Counted from the stretch's first letter, positions 1 through 8,960 are shown. The stretch: DNA of 64,000 bases from Serratia nematodiphila DZ0503SBS1 (GCF_000738675.1 NZ_JPUX01000001.1:2418001-2482000); one strand, 5' to 3'. A program made the numbers and translations. The notes: generated from the letters alone by a model not told the origin.

Positions 1-525
1 CTCACCGAGCTCGCTGGCCAGCTGTTGCCAGCTTTTGTCGCCATAGTCGAGCACCAGAGTCGGCGCTATGGCGGACAGCTGGTCATACAGTTTCAACGCC
101 GAATCACCGCCGGTCGCGGCGACGACGATCAAATCCGGCGCGGCGGCGGCGACGGCTTCGGCATTGGGCTCCACCTGGTACAGCCGCTCGACGTGGCGCT
201 GTTTGGCCACCTCGCTCCACTGGGTAAAGAAACCTTGTTTATCGGCCACCAGGGGATTTGGGCTGGTGGCGGCGCTGGCGACCACGGGGGCGTCGATAGC
301 CAACAGCGTGCCGGTGATGGTGACGCTGGTGGACACGATGCGCTGCGGCGGTTTTTCCAGCGTGAATTTCCCTTTGACGCTGTCGATGGTGCGCGGCCAA
401 CTGCCGTCGGCAGCGGGGGCGGACGGTTTCTGTCCGTCGCTCTTGTCGTCCGGGCCGCAGCCGCTGAGCAACAGGCTGGAAGTGGCGATAAATGCAATGA
501 ACAGCTGGCGTAAGGATAGGGTCAT
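1..525 (-). CDS. fepB: Ferric enterobactin/catecholate siderophore periplasmic-binding protein FepB (5' part; continues past the left edge)
   Basis: The 175 visible codons encode the N-terminal half of a siderophore-binding protein of the ABC importer class. It captures ferric catecholate in the periplasm and hands it to the FepDG/FepC transporter. Segments such as [30 protein letters not shown] and [15 protein letters not shown] closely match E. coli FepB from memory. A lipobox-like LLSGC ends at Cys23, so this version is probably membrane-anchored, whereas E. coli FepB is soluble. The ATG at 525 is preceded by a purine-rich AAGGA stretch. A Fur-box-like site lies about 95 bp upstream, which fits iron repression. 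The 3' half lies outside the window. Confidence 0.88.
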   Translation of the reverse strand, partial: MTLSLRQLFIAFIATSSLLLSGCGPDDKSDGQKPSAPAADGSWPRTIDSVKGKFTLEKPPQRIVSTSVTITGTLLAIDAPVVASAATSPNPLVADKQGFFTQWSEVAKQRHVERLYQVEPNAEAVAAAAPDLIVVAATGGDSALKLYDQLSAIAPTLVLDYGDKSWQQLASELGE

Positions 526-618
526 GAGCGGGCTCTTTCTTTCCTTGAACTAAGGCGTATCAATCCGGCGGCGGATTGGCTGCGTGGTGGATGCCGGCTA
601 ATTTACCATTCAAGTCGC

Positions 619-637
619 CAAAATGATAACCATTCGT
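619..637. promoter_or_regulatory. Fur box upstream of fepB
   Basis: CAAAATGATAACCATTCGT matches the 19-bp Fur consensus GATAATGATAATCATTATC at 13 of 19 positions. It sits about 95 bp upstream of the fepB start, the expected place for iron-dependent repression. The site was found by eye and no matrix score was computed. Confidence 0.6.
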
Positions 638-672
638 ATCTCAGCGCGTGGTGAATAAAAGGGAGGAGAACG

Positions 673-732
673 GCAGAAACGAAAAAAGCGCCAAAAGGCG
701 CTTTTTTCTGAATTGGTGGGTCGTGCAGGATT
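673..732 (-). repeat. 60-bp direct repeat, copy A: truncated tRNA-Lys 3' end plus terminator
   Basis: This is identical over 60 bp to 872-931. Read on the minus strand it holds the last 19 nt of tRNA-Lys, including the discriminator base and CCA (714-732), followed by the terminator hairpin. The rest of the tRNA is missing and the repeat merges into the multi-hairpin element at 720-826. This looks like a tandem duplication of the lysV tail with a 199-bp offset. Confidence 0.9.
682..707 (-). terminator. Rho-independent terminator (first copy)
   Basis: An 11-bp perfect stem AAAAAAGCGCC/GGCGCTTTTTT with an AAAA loop. It is symmetrical and could act in both directions. It ends the duplicated lysV tail and lies in the fepB upstream region. 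Confidence 0.75.
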
Positions 733-826
733 GATTCGGCCTGTGGCCTCACCCTGCGGGCAACGCTGCGCGCTGTCGTATCGCTGCGCGATGCTCGAAC
801 CTCTACGGTTCTTCATCCTGCACGAC
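720..826 (-). ncRNA. Multi-hairpin tRNA-mimicking element behind lysV (unrecognised)
   Basis: A perfect 12-bp inverted repeat (720-731 and 815-826, GTCGTGCAGGAT/ATCCTGCACGAC) closes a region made almost entirely of five adjacent perfect or near-perfect hairpins: 738-748 (GGCC stem), 752-760 (CCC), 761-775 (6 bp with one GU), 780-792 (ATCGC) and 797-811 (GAACC). Four have 3-nt loops. On the minus strand the 3' arm runs straight into ACCCACCA, copying the acceptor and T-arm end of tRNA-Lys, and then a terminator. It would be co-transcribed with the tRNA operon if the first terminator is read through. I do not recognise an RNA family. It could equally be a palindromic repeat of the REP/ERIC kind, and expression is not shown. 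Confidence 0.4.
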
Positions 827-871
827 TAGGTAAACTATGCCTGCGAGAAGATGAAGTCGGGAGCAGGTGGC

Positions 872-931
872 GCAGAAACGAAAAAAGCGCCAAAAGGCGC
901 TTTTTTCTGAATTGGTGGGTCGTGCAGGATT
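872..931 (-). repeat. 60-bp direct repeat, copy B: intact lysV tail
   Basis: The matching copy of 673-732. Here it contains the genuine terminator (881-906) and the 3' end of the intact lysV gene. Identity stops at 931/732, after which copy B continues into the tRNA T-arm and copy A does not. Confidence 0.9.
881..906 (-). terminator. Rho-independent terminator of the valUXY-lysV operon
   Basis: An 11-bp stem AAAAAAGCGCC/GGCGCTTTTTT with an AAAA loop, 7 bp beyond the lysV CCA end on the minus strand. Confidence 0.85.
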
Positions 932-988
932 CGAACCTGCGACCAATTGATTAAAAGTCAACTGCTCTACCAACTGAGCTAACGACCC
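913..988 (-). tRNA. lysV: tRNA-Lys (anticodon TTT)
   Basis: A 76-nt cloverleaf with encoded CCA: acceptor GGGTCGT/ACGACCC, D-arm TAGCTCAGTTGGTAGAGC, anticodon loop CTTTTAA, T-arm GCAGGTTCGAATCCTGC. It is the last gene of a four-tRNA operon, as in the E. coli valU-valX-valY-lysV operon divergent from gltX. Confidence 0.97.
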
Positions 989-995
989 GCAGAAG

Positions 996-1071
996 TGGTG
1001 GGTGATGACGGGCTCGAACCGCCGACCCCCTCCGTGTAAAGGAGATGCTCTACCAACTGAGCTAATCACCC
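996..1071 (-). tRNA. valY: tRNA-Val (anticodon TAC)
   Basis: A 76-nt cloverleaf with CCA, acceptor GGGTGAT/ATCACCC and anticodon TAC. It is the third tRNA transcribed, 7 bp before lysV. Confidence 0.96.
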
Positions 1072-1110
1072 ACTTCAGGACTTCCAGGTTACTGCTAAAC
1101 GAGAGAATGA

Positions 1111-1186
1111 TGGTGGGTGATGACGGGCTCGAACCGCCGACCCCCTCCGTGTAAAGGAGATGCTCTACCAACTGAGCTAATCACCC
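1111..1186 (-). tRNA. valX: tRNA-Val (anticodon TAC)
   Basis: A 76-nt cloverleaf, identical in sequence to the copy at 996-1071. It is the second gene of the operon, and the 39-bp spacer to the next gene is typical of processed tRNA transcripts. Confidence 0.96.
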
Positions 1187-1215
1187 TCATTCGTTCTCAT
1201 TTTTTCTCAACAAGA

Positions 1216-1291
1216 TGGTGGGCGATGACGGGCTCGAACCGCCGACCCCCTCCGTGTAAAGGAGATGCTCTACCAACTGAGCTAATCGCCC
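1216..1291 (-). tRNA. valU: tRNA-Val (anticodon TAC)
   Basis: The first gene of the operon, 76 nt with CCA. It differs from the other two Val copies by a compensated acceptor change (GGGCGAT/ATCGCCC instead of GGGTGAT/ATCACCC), so the stem is preserved. Confidence 0.96.
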
Positions 1292-1308
1292 CGTCTTGTT
1301 GGAGTCGC

Positions 1309-1336
1309 ATTATAGGGATAGTTCAAAGTGAGTCAA
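1309..1336 (-). promoter_or_regulatory. Promoter of the valUXY-lysV tRNA operon
   Basis: On the minus strand TTGACT (1336-1331) and TATAAT (1314-1309) are separated by 16 bp. A GC-rich discriminator, GCGACTCC, follows, as in stringently controlled stable-RNA promoters. The valU 5' end lies 17 bp downstream. Confidence 0.85.
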
Positions 1337-1585
1337 CGGTTTTTAAAATGATTTCAATCGTTCGCCGCAAATTTAGGCAGGGCGCGATAATAATCGCCAG
1401 CAGCGCCGATTCTTTGCGCGATGCTATGCGAAACTCGCCGCAAAACGCGCGAAATCGACTGGTGCAATATCGTGTCGGCGTTGAGGAATTAGCGCGTGGT
1501 GATACAATGTCGTCCACTCTTTTTTCAATTCCGAGCAATCGTCGGCAACCGCCGACACGCGTTGCGTAATAAGGCAGTGAACCCA

Positions 1586-3001
1586 ATGAAAATCAAAACC
1601 CGTTTTGCACCGAGCCCGACCGGCTATCTTCACGTCGGCGGCGCGCGTACCGCACTTTATTCCTGGTTGTTCAGCCGCCATGCGGGCGGTGAGTTCGTTC
1701 TGCGTATCGAAGATACCGATCTGGAACGTTCTACCCAGGACGCGATCGACGCAATTATGGATGGCATGAACTGGTTGAACCTGGATTGGGATGAAGGCCC
1801 GTATTTCCAGACCAAGCGTTTCGATCGCTACAACGCGGTCATCGATGAGATGCTGGAGCAGGGCACGGCCTATAAATGCTATTGCTCCAGGGAACGTCTG
1901 GAAGCGCTGCGCGAGAAGCAGATGGAAAATGGCGAAAAGCCGCGTTACGACGGCCACTGCCGCGACAGCCAGTGCAGCCACACCGACGACGAACCGCACG
2001 TGGTGCGCTTCCGCAACCCGCAGGAAGGGTCGGTGATCTTCGACGATAAAATTCGCGGCCCGATCGAATTCAGCAACCAGGAGCTGGACGATCTGATCAT
2101 CCGCCGCACCGACGGTTCGCCAACCTATAACTTCTGTGTCGTCGTCGATGACTGGGACATGGAAATCACCCATGTGATCCGCGGTGAAGACCACATCAAC
2201 AACACCCCGCGCCAGATCAACATTCTCAAAGCGCTGGGCGCGCCGGTGCCGGAATACGCGCACGTGTCGATGATCCTCGGCGACGACGGTAAAAAGCTGT
2301 CCAAACGTCACGGCGCCGTGGGCGTGATGCAGTACCGCGACGACGGCTATCTGCCGCAGGCGCTGCTGAACTACCTCGTGCGTCTGGGCTGGTCCCACGG
2401 CGATCAGGAGATCTTCTCCATCGACGAGATGAAAGAGTTCTTCACGCTGGAAGCGATCAACAAATCCGCCAGCGCCTTCAACACCGAGAAGCTGCAATGG
2501 CTGAACCACCACTACATCAACCATATGCCGGCGGAAGAAGTGGCGGTGCATCTGGCGTGGCACGTTGAGCAACTGGGTCTTGAAACCCGCAACGGTCCGG
2601 AACTGAAGGACATCGTCAAGCTGCTGGGCGAGCGTTGCAAGACGCTGAAGGAAATGGCGGAGTCTTGCCGTTACTTCTACGAAGACTTCAGCGAGTTCGA
2701 CGCCGACGCCGCCAAGAAACACCTGCGCCCGGTTGCACGTCAGCCGCTGGAAGCGGTGCGCGCCAAGCTGGCCGCCATCACCGTCTGGACGCCGGAAAAT
2801 GTGCATGATGCCATTCAGGGGACGGCGGACGAGCTGGGCGTCGGCATGGGCAAGGTTGGCATGCCGCTGCGCGTGGCGGTGACCGGCGCCGGTCAGTCGC
2901 CGGGCATGGACGTGACCGTGCATGCGATCGGCCAGAAGCGTTCGCTGCAGCGCATCGATATGGCGCTGGCTTATATCGCCGAGCGTGAAGCGCAGGCCTG
3001 A
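1586..3001 (+). CDS. gltX: Glutamyl-tRNA synthetase GltX
   Basis: Charges tRNA(Glu) with glutamate in the cytoplasm as a class I aminoacyl-tRNA synthetase. From the ATG at 1586 it is 471 residues, the same as E. coli GltX. The start [19 protein letters not shown] contains the HIGH-equivalent ATP motif, and KLSKRHG near residue 240 is the KMSKS-equivalent loop. The C-terminal helical anticodon-binding part is complete. The open frame extends upstream to 1496, but that extension has no family similarity. It is divergent from the tRNA operon, as in E. coli, and followed by a strong terminator. Confidence 0.98.
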   Translation: MKIKTRFAPSPTGYLHVGGARTALYSWLFSRHAGGEFVLRIEDTDLERSTQDAIDAIMDGMNWLNLDWDEGPYFQTKRFDRYNAVIDEMLEQGTAYKCYCSRERLEALREKQMENGEKPRYDGHCRDSQCSHTDDEPHVVRFRNPQEGSVIFDDKIRGPIEFSNQELDDLIIRRTDGSPTYNFCVVVDDWDMEITHVIRGEDHINNTPRQINILKALGAPVPEYAHVSMILGDDGKKLSKRHGAVGVMQYRDDGYLPQALLNYLVRLGWSHGDQEIFSIDEMKEFFTLEAINKSASAFNTEKLQWLNHHYINHMPAEEVAVHLAWHVEQLGLETRNGPELKDIVKLLGERCKTLKEMAESCRYFYEDFSEFDADAAKKHLRPVARQPLEAVRAKLAAITVWTPENVHDAIQGTADELGVGMGKVGMPLRVAVTGAGQSPGMDVTVHAIGQKRSLQRIDMALAYIAEREAQA

Positions 3002-3030
3002 TTAGGCTGATACGCTGTCCATAAAGAAAA

Positions 3031-3060
3031 AGCCCCGAGGAGCAATCTCGGGGCTTTTTT
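3031..3060 (+). terminator. Rho-independent terminator of gltX
   Basis: Stem AGCCCCGAG/CTCGGGGCT (3031-3039, 3047-3055) followed by a T-run, about 30 bp after the gltX stop. Confidence 0.88.
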
Positions 3061-3071
3061 CATGGCGGTTG

Positions 3072-3857
3072 TCAGGCGTGTTCGCTGGCCGGCAAACCGG
3101 GGCGATAGGCGAGGAAATACATCAGCCCGACAAAGCCGGCGCCGCCCAGCGCATTGCCGAGAAATACCGCGACGAAATTAGGCAGGTACTGTTCCCAGCC
3201 CATGCCGCCGGCGAAGATGGCCGCCGGAATGATGAACATGTTCGCCACCACGTGTTGGAAGCCGATGGCGACAAAAGCCATGACCGGGAACCACATGCCG
3301 ATCACTTTGCCCGGCACATCTTTGCTGGCGAAGGCTAACCACACCGCCAGGCATACCAGCCAGTTGCAGCCGACGCCGGAGATGAAGGCGTGCAGGAAGT
3401 CCGCATCCACTTTGGCCTGCGCGATCGCCAGCGTCTTATGTAAAAACGCGCCTTCGGTCAGGCCCAGCAGGTGGCCGAAGAAGTAGGCGACGGCCACGCT
3501 GCCGGCGAAGTTGGCCAGGGTGACCCAAAACCAGTTGCGCAGCACGGCGATGGCGGGAATTTCACGGGCGAACCAGGCCATTGGCAAGGTCATCATGTTG
3601 CCGGTCAGCAGTTCGCCGCCGGCCAGAATGGTCAGGATCAGGCCGATCGGGAACACCGCTGCGCCCAACAGCGCGCCGAAAGAGCCCCATTCGGCCGGCA
3701 GGATACCGATGACGTGAATATCCAGCAGGAAGCCGGTGGCGATAAAGGCGCCGGCGAGAAAGCCCAGAATCAGCAGATTAGCGAGCGGGGCGCGGCTTTT
3801 GTTTACCCCGGCCTGAACGGCGAGGGCGGCGATTTCTTTTGGTGAATGCAAAGACAT
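3072..3857 (-). CDS. Formate/nitrite transporter (FNT) family channel
   Basis: A 261-residue inner-membrane protein with about six hydrophobic helices. FNT hallmarks include GGELLTGNMM (the position of the family's G-x-E-L-F-T loop), a half-helix region ANFAGSVAVAYFF, CNWLVCLAVW, and FQHVVANMFIIPAA, where the conserved pore His would be expected. The family conducts small monovalent anions such as formate, nitrite or hydrosulfide through pentamers. It is shorter than E. coli FocA and only distantly like NirC or YfdC, so I assign no substrate. It is convergent with gltX. A second FNT relative, yfdC, lies at 44756-45682. Confidence 0.85.
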   Translation of the reverse strand: MSLHSPKEIAALAVQAGVNKSRAPLANLLILGFLAGAFIATGFLLDIHVIGILPAEWGSFGALLGAAVFPIGLILTILAGGELLTGNMMTLPMAWFAREIPAIAVLRNWFWVTLANFAGSVAVAYFFGHLLGLTEGAFLHKTLAIAQAKVDADFLHAFISGVGCNWLVCLAVWLAFASKDVPGKVIGMWFPVMAFVAIGFQHVVANMFIIPAAIFAGGMGWEQYLPNFVAVFLGNALGGAGFVGLMYFLAYRPGLPASEHA

Positions 3858-4165
3858 GACGGACTCGGTTTATAGTAATGAAGTTTATGGCGCGGGCAGT
3901 CTATGCCGCTCGGGAGTCCGACTCAAGCGCATTTCGCTAACATTCCGTTAATTAAAAATCAACGTGATATGCAGGGTCTTTCGCCATTTTGAGATGTAGC
4001 GCGCAAAATGGATGAACTCTGCGCAAAGTGATGATTTTTTGGCGCCAAAGATGCTGATTTGGCGGCTTTTTCAACGCTTGATTCAGTAATTCAATTTAGC
4101 CGTTGACAGCTTTGAGCGGGTTTCATATTATGCGCCCCGTTCACAGCACAAAGTGATTGTGGAAC
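3858..4165. other. Intergenic region between the FNT gene and alaX
   Basis: About 310 bp without a coding region. It carries the upstream region of the FNT gene (start 3857) and the alaXW promoter at 4103-4131. I see no other structured element. Confidence 0.5.
4103..4131 (+). promoter_or_regulatory. Promoter of the two tRNA-Ala genes
   Basis: Consensus TTGACA (4103-4108) and TATTAT (4126-4131) are separated by 17 bp, followed by a GC-rich discriminator (GCGCCCC). The first tRNA starts 35 bp after the -10 hexamer. Confidence 0.85.
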
Positions 4166-4241
<76 letters not shown>

Positions 4242-4301
4242 ACCTTTCTTCTCAGAAAGGTTGGGGATACCGTAACGCCGGTCAAAGCGTACCACTTTTG
4301 T

Positions 4302-4377
<76 letters not shown>

Positions 4378-4388
4378 CCATTTAAAAA

Positions 4389-4411
4389 GCCGACCTTAGG
4401 GTCGGCTTTTT
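4389..4411 (+). terminator. Terminator of the tRNA-Ala pair
   Basis: Stem GCCGACC/GGTCGGC with a TTAG loop and a five-T tail, 11 bp after alaW. Confidence 0.85.
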
Positions 4412-4453
4412 GCTTTGTGTCATTTAACCTTCGCCGAATGCCGGCCAATAAAA

Positions 4454-4473
4454 AAGGCGCCCGCAGGCGCCTT
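4454..4473 (-). terminator. Terminator of nupC
   Basis: Stem AAGGCGCC/GGCGCCTT around a 4-nt loop. On the minus strand it is followed by a T-run, about 20 bp beyond the nupC stop. Confidence 0.8.
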
Positions 4474-4495
4474 GTTATCGCAGTTGGTTCGAGGC

Positions 4496-5683
4496 TTAGC
4501 CCAGCACCAGACCCGCGATGGAAGCGGACAGGATGCTGACCAGCGTAGAGCCGTACACCAGCTTCAGGCCAAAGCGTGACACCACGTTGCCCTGGTGTTC
4601 GTTCAGGCCCTTGATCGCACCGGCCACGATGCCGATGGAAGAGAAGTTGGCGAAGGACACCAGGAACACCGACAGGATCCCCAGGCTGCGCGGCGACAGC
4701 TCGGCAGAGACTTTCTGCAGTTCCATCATGGCCACGAATTCGTTGGAAACCAGCTTGGTGGCCATGATGCTGCCAACCTGCAGGGCTTCGTGCTTAGGAA
4801 TGCCCATGATCCAGGCGAACGGATAGAAGAAGTAACCGAGGATTTCCTGGAAGCTCAGGCCGAAAATGGCGCTGAACACACCGTTGAGCGCGGCGATCAG
4901 GGCGATGAAGCCAATCAGCATCGCGGCGACGATAATCGCTACTTTGAAGCCCGCCAGGATGTACTCCCCCAGCATTTCAAAGAAGCTCTGGCCTTCGTGC
5001 AGGTTGCCGAGGTGCAGCTCTTCTTCTTTATTGGTGTCGTACGGGTTCACCAGCGACAGCACGATAAAGGTGCTGAACATGTTCAATACCAGCGCCGCCA
5101 CCACGAATTTGGCGTCTAGCATGGTCATATAGGCGCCGACGATGGACATGGAAACCGTAGACATCGCGGTCGCCGCCATGGTGTACATGCGCTTTTCCGA
5201 CATCTTGCCCAAGATATCCTTGTAGGCGATGAAGTTTTCGGATTGGCCCAGGATCAGCGAGCTGACGGCGTTGAACGACTCCAGCTTGCCCATGCCGTTC
5301 ACTTTCGACAGCACGGTGCCGATAATGCGGATGATGAACGGCAGCACCTTGATGTACTGCAGAATACCGATCAGCGCCGAAATGAAGACGATCGGGCACA
5401 GCACCTTCAGGAAGAAGAACGCCAGGCCTTTGTCGCCCATGCCGCCGAACACGAAATCAGTCCCTTGTCCCGCAAACCCGAGCAGTTTGTCAAACAGCGC
5501 GGCGAATCCTTTTACGAAGCCCAAACCCGCTTCCGAATGCAGGAAAAAGTAGGCCAGCAGTACTTCGATAACCAGTAGTTGAATAACATAGCGAATGCGG
5601 ATGCTTTTACGATCGCGGCACACCAACAGGGCCAGGATCGCTACCACCACTATCGCCAACGCAAAGTGCGCAATATGGGACAT
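4496..5683 (-). CDS. nupC: Nucleoside:H+ symporter NupC
   Basis: Inner-membrane concentrative nucleoside transporter that imports pyrimidine nucleosides and adenosine with protons. It has 395 residues against 400 in E. coli. Near-identical stretches include [53 protein letters not shown] and [14 protein letters not shown]. The polytopic hydrophobic profile is complete. It is divergent from mntH across a 377-bp spacer and convergent with the tRNA-Ala pair. CRP/CytR control is known in E. coli, but I could not identify a convincing site here. Confidence 0.97.
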   Translation of the reverse strand: MSHIAHFALAIVVVAILALLVCRDRKSIRIRYVIQLLVIEVLLAYFFLHSEAGLGFVKGFAALFDKLLGFAGQGTDFVFGGMGDKGLAFFFLKVLCPIVFISALIGILQYIKVLPFIIRIIGTVLSKVNGMGKLESFNAVSSLILGQSENFIAYKDILGKMSEKRMYTMAATAMSTVSMSIVGAYMTMLDAKFVVAALVLNMFSTFIVLSLVNPYDTNKEEELHLGNLHEGQSFFEMLGEYILAGFKVAIIVAAMLIGFIALIAALNGVFSAIFGLSFQEILGYFFYPFAWIMGIPKHEALQVGSIMATKLVSNEFVAMMELQKVSAELSPRSLGILSVFLVSFANFSSIGIVAGAIKGLNEHQGNVVSRFGLKLVYGSTLVSILSASIAGLVLG

Positions 5684-6060
5684 GTTTGCTCCAAATTTGA
5701 GGCAGGCTGAATTTCGGCTGTCATTTTATGTAACGCTACGTTTAAAAACGAGACTTCTATTGCAAATATGGAAAATCATAGTGGGAGTTCTCCTAAAGTG
5801 TTGCGCAAAAGCATAAAAAATCAAGATGTTAAAGCAGTAATAGGAAATTCGTATTCTTGTGCTAACCTGTCTTTCAGGGGTATTGCAGCCAAAATCCCAT
5901 CAGAAAAGCACGGAAATCGGCAAGCTCCGCGCTGAACCCTTCGATAAAACCGTTAATGTTGGCTATTACAGAGATAAGTTTTACCGCTCTAAATGCGCTT
6001 GATAATTATTATCATTTATATAGAGTGGAGATAAACGTAATTTCAGTAAGGGTTCAACAT
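5684..6060. other. nupC-mntH divergent intergenic region
   Basis: 377 bp with no credible gene. It is AT-rich near 5740-5880. The Fur-like box at 6001-6019 is the only element I could assign. No MntR site was convincing by eye. Confidence 0.5.
6001..6019. promoter_or_regulatory. Fur box upstream of mntH
   Basis: GATAATTATTATCATTTAT matches the 19-bp Fur consensus at 13 of 19 positions and ends 41 bp before the mntH start. In E. coli mntH is repressed by Fur and MntR. Confidence 0.65.
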
Positions 6061-7296
6061 ATGCTGAACAGTCGCGTGGTTGAAACCACCTCCGGTCGCT
6101 CCGCCAGAAAAATCAAACTCTCGCTCATGGGGCCCGCCTTTATCGCCGCTATCGGCTATATCGATCCCGGCAACTTCGCCACCAACATCCAGGCTGGCGC
6201 CTCATTCGGCTACAGCCTGCTGTGGGTGGTGGTTTGGGCCAACGTGATGGCGATGCTGATCCAGCTGTTGTCCGCCAAGCTGGGCATCGCCACCGGGAAA
6301 AATCTGGCCGAGCATATTCGCGATCGCTTTCCGCGGCCGGCGGTGTGGGCCTATTGGGTACAGGCGGAGATCATCGCCATGGCGACCGATCTGGCTGAGT
6401 TTATCGGCGCGGCGATCGGCTTCAAGCTGCTGCTCGGTGTCTCTCTGTTGCAGGGCGCAGTGCTGACCGGCATCGCCACCTTTTTAATTCTGATGCTGCA
6501 AAAACGCGGGCAAAAGCCGCTGGAGCTGGTGATCGGTGGGCTGTTGTTGTTCGTCGCCGCCGCTTACATCGTCGAGCTGGCGTTCTCCCAGCCGCAGTTG
6601 GCACCGCTGCTGAAGGGGATGGCGCTGCCCGATTTGCCTAACGGCGATGCGGTATTCCTGGCTGCCGGGGTATTGGGCGCCACCATCATGCCGCACGTGA
6701 TCTATCTGCATTCGTCGCTCACCCAAATCGGCGGCGAGCACGACAAGGCGGAACGCTATGCCGCCACCAAAGTCGACGTCGCCGTGGCTATGACCATCGC
6801 CGGTTTCGTTAATCTGGCGATGATGGCCACCGCCGCCGCCGCGTTTCATTTCAGCGGCCACAGCGGCATCGCCGATCTCGACGTGGCTTACCTGACGCTG
6901 CAACCGCTGCTCGGGCACGCCGCCGCCACCGTGTTCGGCCTGAGCCTGGTGGCCGCCGGCCTCTCTTCTACCGTGGTGGGCACGCTGGCGGGGCAGGTGG
7001 TGATGCAGGGGTTCGTGCGTTTCCATATTCCGTTGTGGCTGCGGCGCGCGGTGACCATGCTGCCGTCGTTTATCGTCATCATGTTGGGGATGGATGCGAC
7101 GCGCATTCTGGTGCTGAGCCAGGTGCTGCTCAGCTTCGGCATTGCGCTGGCGCTGGTGCCGCTGCTGGCTTTCACCGGCAATCGGGCGCTGATGGGGGAA
7201 ATGGTCAACGGCCCGCTGGTGCAAAATCTGGGCAAGCTGATCGTACTGGTGGTGGTGGGATTGAACGGCTACCTGTTGATCGGCAGCGTGCTGTAA
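6061..7296 (+). CDS. mntH: Proton-coupled manganese importer MntH (Nramp family)
   Basis: Imports Mn(II), and Fe(II) more weakly, with protons across the inner membrane. From the ATG at 6061 it has 411 residues (E. coli 412). The metal-site helix shows the Nramp DPGNFATN motif ([18 protein letters not shown]), and the second metal-site segment [15 protein letters not shown] is intact. The open frame runs further upstream, but AAGGG lies just before 6061 and the family alignment begins there. A Fur box lies upstream and a GC-rich hairpin follows. mntH and nupC are divergent, as in E. coli. Confidence 0.97.
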   Translation: MLNSRVVETTSGRSARKIKLSLMGPAFIAAIGYIDPGNFATNIQAGASFGYSLLWVVVWANVMAMLIQLLSAKLGIATGKNLAEHIRDRFPRPAVWAYWVQAEIIAMATDLAEFIGAAIGFKLLLGVSLLQGAVLTGIATFLILMLQKRGQKPLELVIGGLLLFVAAAYIVELAFSQPQLAPLLKGMALPDLPNGDAVFLAAGVLGATIMPHVIYLHSSLTQIGGEHDKAERYAATKVDVAVAMTIAGFVNLAMMATAAAAFHFSGHSGIADLDVAYLTLQPLLGHAAATVFGLSLVAAGLSSTVVGTLAGQVVMQGFVRFHIPLWLRRAVTMLPSFIVIMLGMDATRILVLSQVLLSFGIALALVPLLAFTGNRALMGEMVNGPLVQNLGKLIVLVVVGLNGYLLIGSVL

Positions 7297-7309
7297 GCGA
7301 AAACAGTGC

Positions 7310-7330
7310 GGGCCGGCGCAACGCCGGCCC
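7310..7330. terminator. GC-rich hairpin between mntH and a DUF2502 gene
   Basis: Perfect 9-bp stem GGGCCGGCG/CGCCGGCCC with a CAA loop between two convergent genes. There is no T-run on either side, so termination efficiency is uncertain. Confidence 0.5.
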
Positions 7331-7337
7331 GTCGTCG

Positions 7338-7748
7338 TTAATCGCGGTCGTCATCGCCGTGGCGGCGCCAGCGATCGCGGTCATGATCGTGATGGTGCTT
7401 TTTCTCTTTCTTCCAGTGGTGCTTATCGTAGTGTTTGTCGTATTTACGATAGCGTCCTTCATGATAGTAATAGTGTTTACGCCAGTAGTCGCCATCGCGC
7501 CAGCGATAACCGTCCCAGTAGTAACCGCGACGGCTGCGGTCGCCGAGATAACGGCCCTGATGGCCTTGCCACCAGTCGCGATCCCGCCAATCGTAACCAT
7601 CCCAATAGCGGCCGCGGTTATCCTGATCGCCGATGCGCAATGAAACGCCCGGCATCAGATCGATGCTGATCCCTTCGGCATGCGCCTGCTGTGCGGCGGG
7701 CAGTACCGTCGCCGCCAAAATGGCGGCCAAGAGCAGAGGTTTAAACAT
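7338..7748 (-). CDS. DUF2502 periplasmic protein, YpeC-like (paralogue 1)
   Basis: A 136-residue secreted protein of unknown function. It has a clear signal peptide (MFKPLLLAAILAATVL...QAHA), then a short conserved block GVSLRIGDQDNRGRYWDG, then repeats rich in W, Y, D, R and K (WDGYDWRDRDWW, YYWDGYRWRDGDYW) and a His/Lys/Asp-rich tail from about residue 95. E. coli YpeC, also DUF2502, sits next to mntH, so synteny supports orthology, although this tail is longer. The charged tail could bind metal, which is an inference. A second paralogue lies at 17199-17531. Confidence 0.8.
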   Translation of the reverse strand: MFKPLLLAAILAATVLPAAQQAHAEGISIDLMPGVSLRIGDQDNRGRYWDGYDWRDRDWWQGHQGRYLGDRSRRGYYWDGYRWRDGDYWRKHYYYHEGRYRKYDKHYDKHHWKKEKKHHHDHDRDRWRRHGDDDRD

Positions 7749-7970
7749 GGCTTCTCCTTCCCGCTTGCGCGGCCTGGCCGTTTGTCACTTTACGAAGCGC
7801 GTTCATCAGTTTAAAAGCGGCCTTATCGTTATTTTTGCTGCAATATCGGCATCATAGCGCCGGCGTATAGGGTTGAATCTGAGAGCCACTCTGAAAATGA
7901 TGCAGGAAGTTAAGATTTGAGATTTTTCTGGAGTATCGCCGCTCGATTGAACGGCGGAATTTGTAAGCGA

Positions 7971-8960
7971 TTACAATAAGATGTTCTCGATCTGCGCGAG
8001 CTCTTCTTCACTGAAGTGACGATTGGCCAGCATGCCCACCGCGTCTTCTATCTGCGCATTCTTGCTGGCGCCGATCAGCACTGAGGTCACGCGATCGCCG
8101 CGCAGCACCCAGGCCAGCGCCATCTGCGACAGCTTCTGCCCGCGTTGCCGCGCCAGCGCATCGAGGCGGCGCACCTTGTCCAGTCGCTCGGCGGTCAACT
8201 GCTCCGGCTGCAGGAAGCGGCTGCCGCTGGCGGCGCGGGAATCTTGCGGGATGCCGTGCAGGTAGCGATCGGTCAGCAGGCCGCCCGCCAGCGGCGAGAA
8301 GGCGATAGATCCGACGCCATGTTCTTCCAGCGTATCCAGCAACGCCGTCTCCGGCCCGCGTTCCAACATCGAATACTTCGGCTGGTGGATCACGCACGGC
8401 GTGCCGAGCCGCTGCAGAATGGCGAAGGCCTGTCGCGCGCGCTCGGCCGGGTAGTTGGACAGGCCGACATACAGCGCTTTGCCCTGGCGCACCAGCAGAT
8501 CCAGCGCCGCCATGGTTTCTTCCAGCGGCGTGTCCGGATCCGGCCGATGATGATAAAAGATATCCACATACTCCAACCCCATGCGCTTCAGGCTCTGATC
8601 GAGGCTGGCGACCAGGTACTTTTTCGAGCCCCAATCACCGTAGGGGCCGGGCCACATGGTGTAACCGGCTTTGGATGAGACGATCAGCTCATCGCGCCAG
8701 GCCCGCAGATCGGCGTTGAGAATGCGGCCAAAGTTCTCCTCGGCGGCGCCGGGCGGCGGGCCGTAGTTGTTGGCCAGATCGAAATGGGTAATGCCGCGAT
8801 CGAAGGCGCAGCGGATCAGGCCGCGGGCGTTATCGTACAAAGTGGCGTCGCCGAAGTTGTGCCACAGGCCGAGTGAGACGGCGGGCAGCTTCAGCCCGCT
8901 GCGGCCGCAGCGCCGGTATTCCATATCTTGATAACGCGAGGGGGAGGCTGGGTAAGACAT
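7971..8960 (-). CDS. Aldo-keto reductase, YghZ/L-glyceraldehyde-3-phosphate reductase type
   Basis: A 329-residue cytoplasmic NADPH-dependent reductase with a TIM-barrel fold. AKR features are visible: FDLANNYGPPPGAAEENFG with the catalytic Asp/Tyr pair, the Lys in SSKAGY, the DIFYHHR strand with the active-site His, and the C-terminal cofactor segment SVLIGASKN. The similarity to E. coli YghZ (GpR) is strong at the N-terminus. The ATG at 8960 follows AAGGATAACT; the frame is open to 9011, but that extension lacks a ribosome site and similarity. It is divergent from ipdC. The substrate is not assigned. Confidence 0.87.
   Translation of the reverse strand: MSYPASPSRYQDMEYRRCGRSGLKLPAVSLGLWHNFGDATLYDNARGLIRCAFDRGITHFDLANNYGPPPGAAEENFGRILNADLRAWRDELIVSSKAGYTMWPGPYGDWGSKKYLVASLDQSLKRMGLEYVDIFYHHRPDPDTPLEETMAALDLLVRQGKALYVGLSNYPAERARQAFAILQRLGTPCVIHQPKYSMLERGPETALLDTLEEHGVGSIAFSPLAGGLLTDRYLHGIPQDSRAASGSRFLQPEQLTAERLDKVRRLDALARQRGQKLSQMALAWVLRGDRVTSVLIGASKNAQIEDAVGMLANRHFSEEELAQIENILL

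Noticed and set aside
673..931. attL/attR pair of an integrated element at lysV
   Set aside because: The 60-bp repeat includes the tRNA 3' end, but only 139 bp lie between the copies and no integrase is present; a local duplication is simpler.
803..1171. 122-codon frame through the tRNA cluster
   Set aside because: Translation of tRNA genes; repeats of the frame simply mirror repeated tRNA-Val copies.
996..1291. Regularly spaced near-identical repeats that could look like CRISPR
   Set aside because: They are three complete tRNA-Val genes with cloverleaf structure.
1424..2923. 499-codon minus-strand frame across gltX
   Set aside because: Antisense shadow of a certain gene in GC-rich DNA; low-complexity His/Arg/Ala sequence with no domain.
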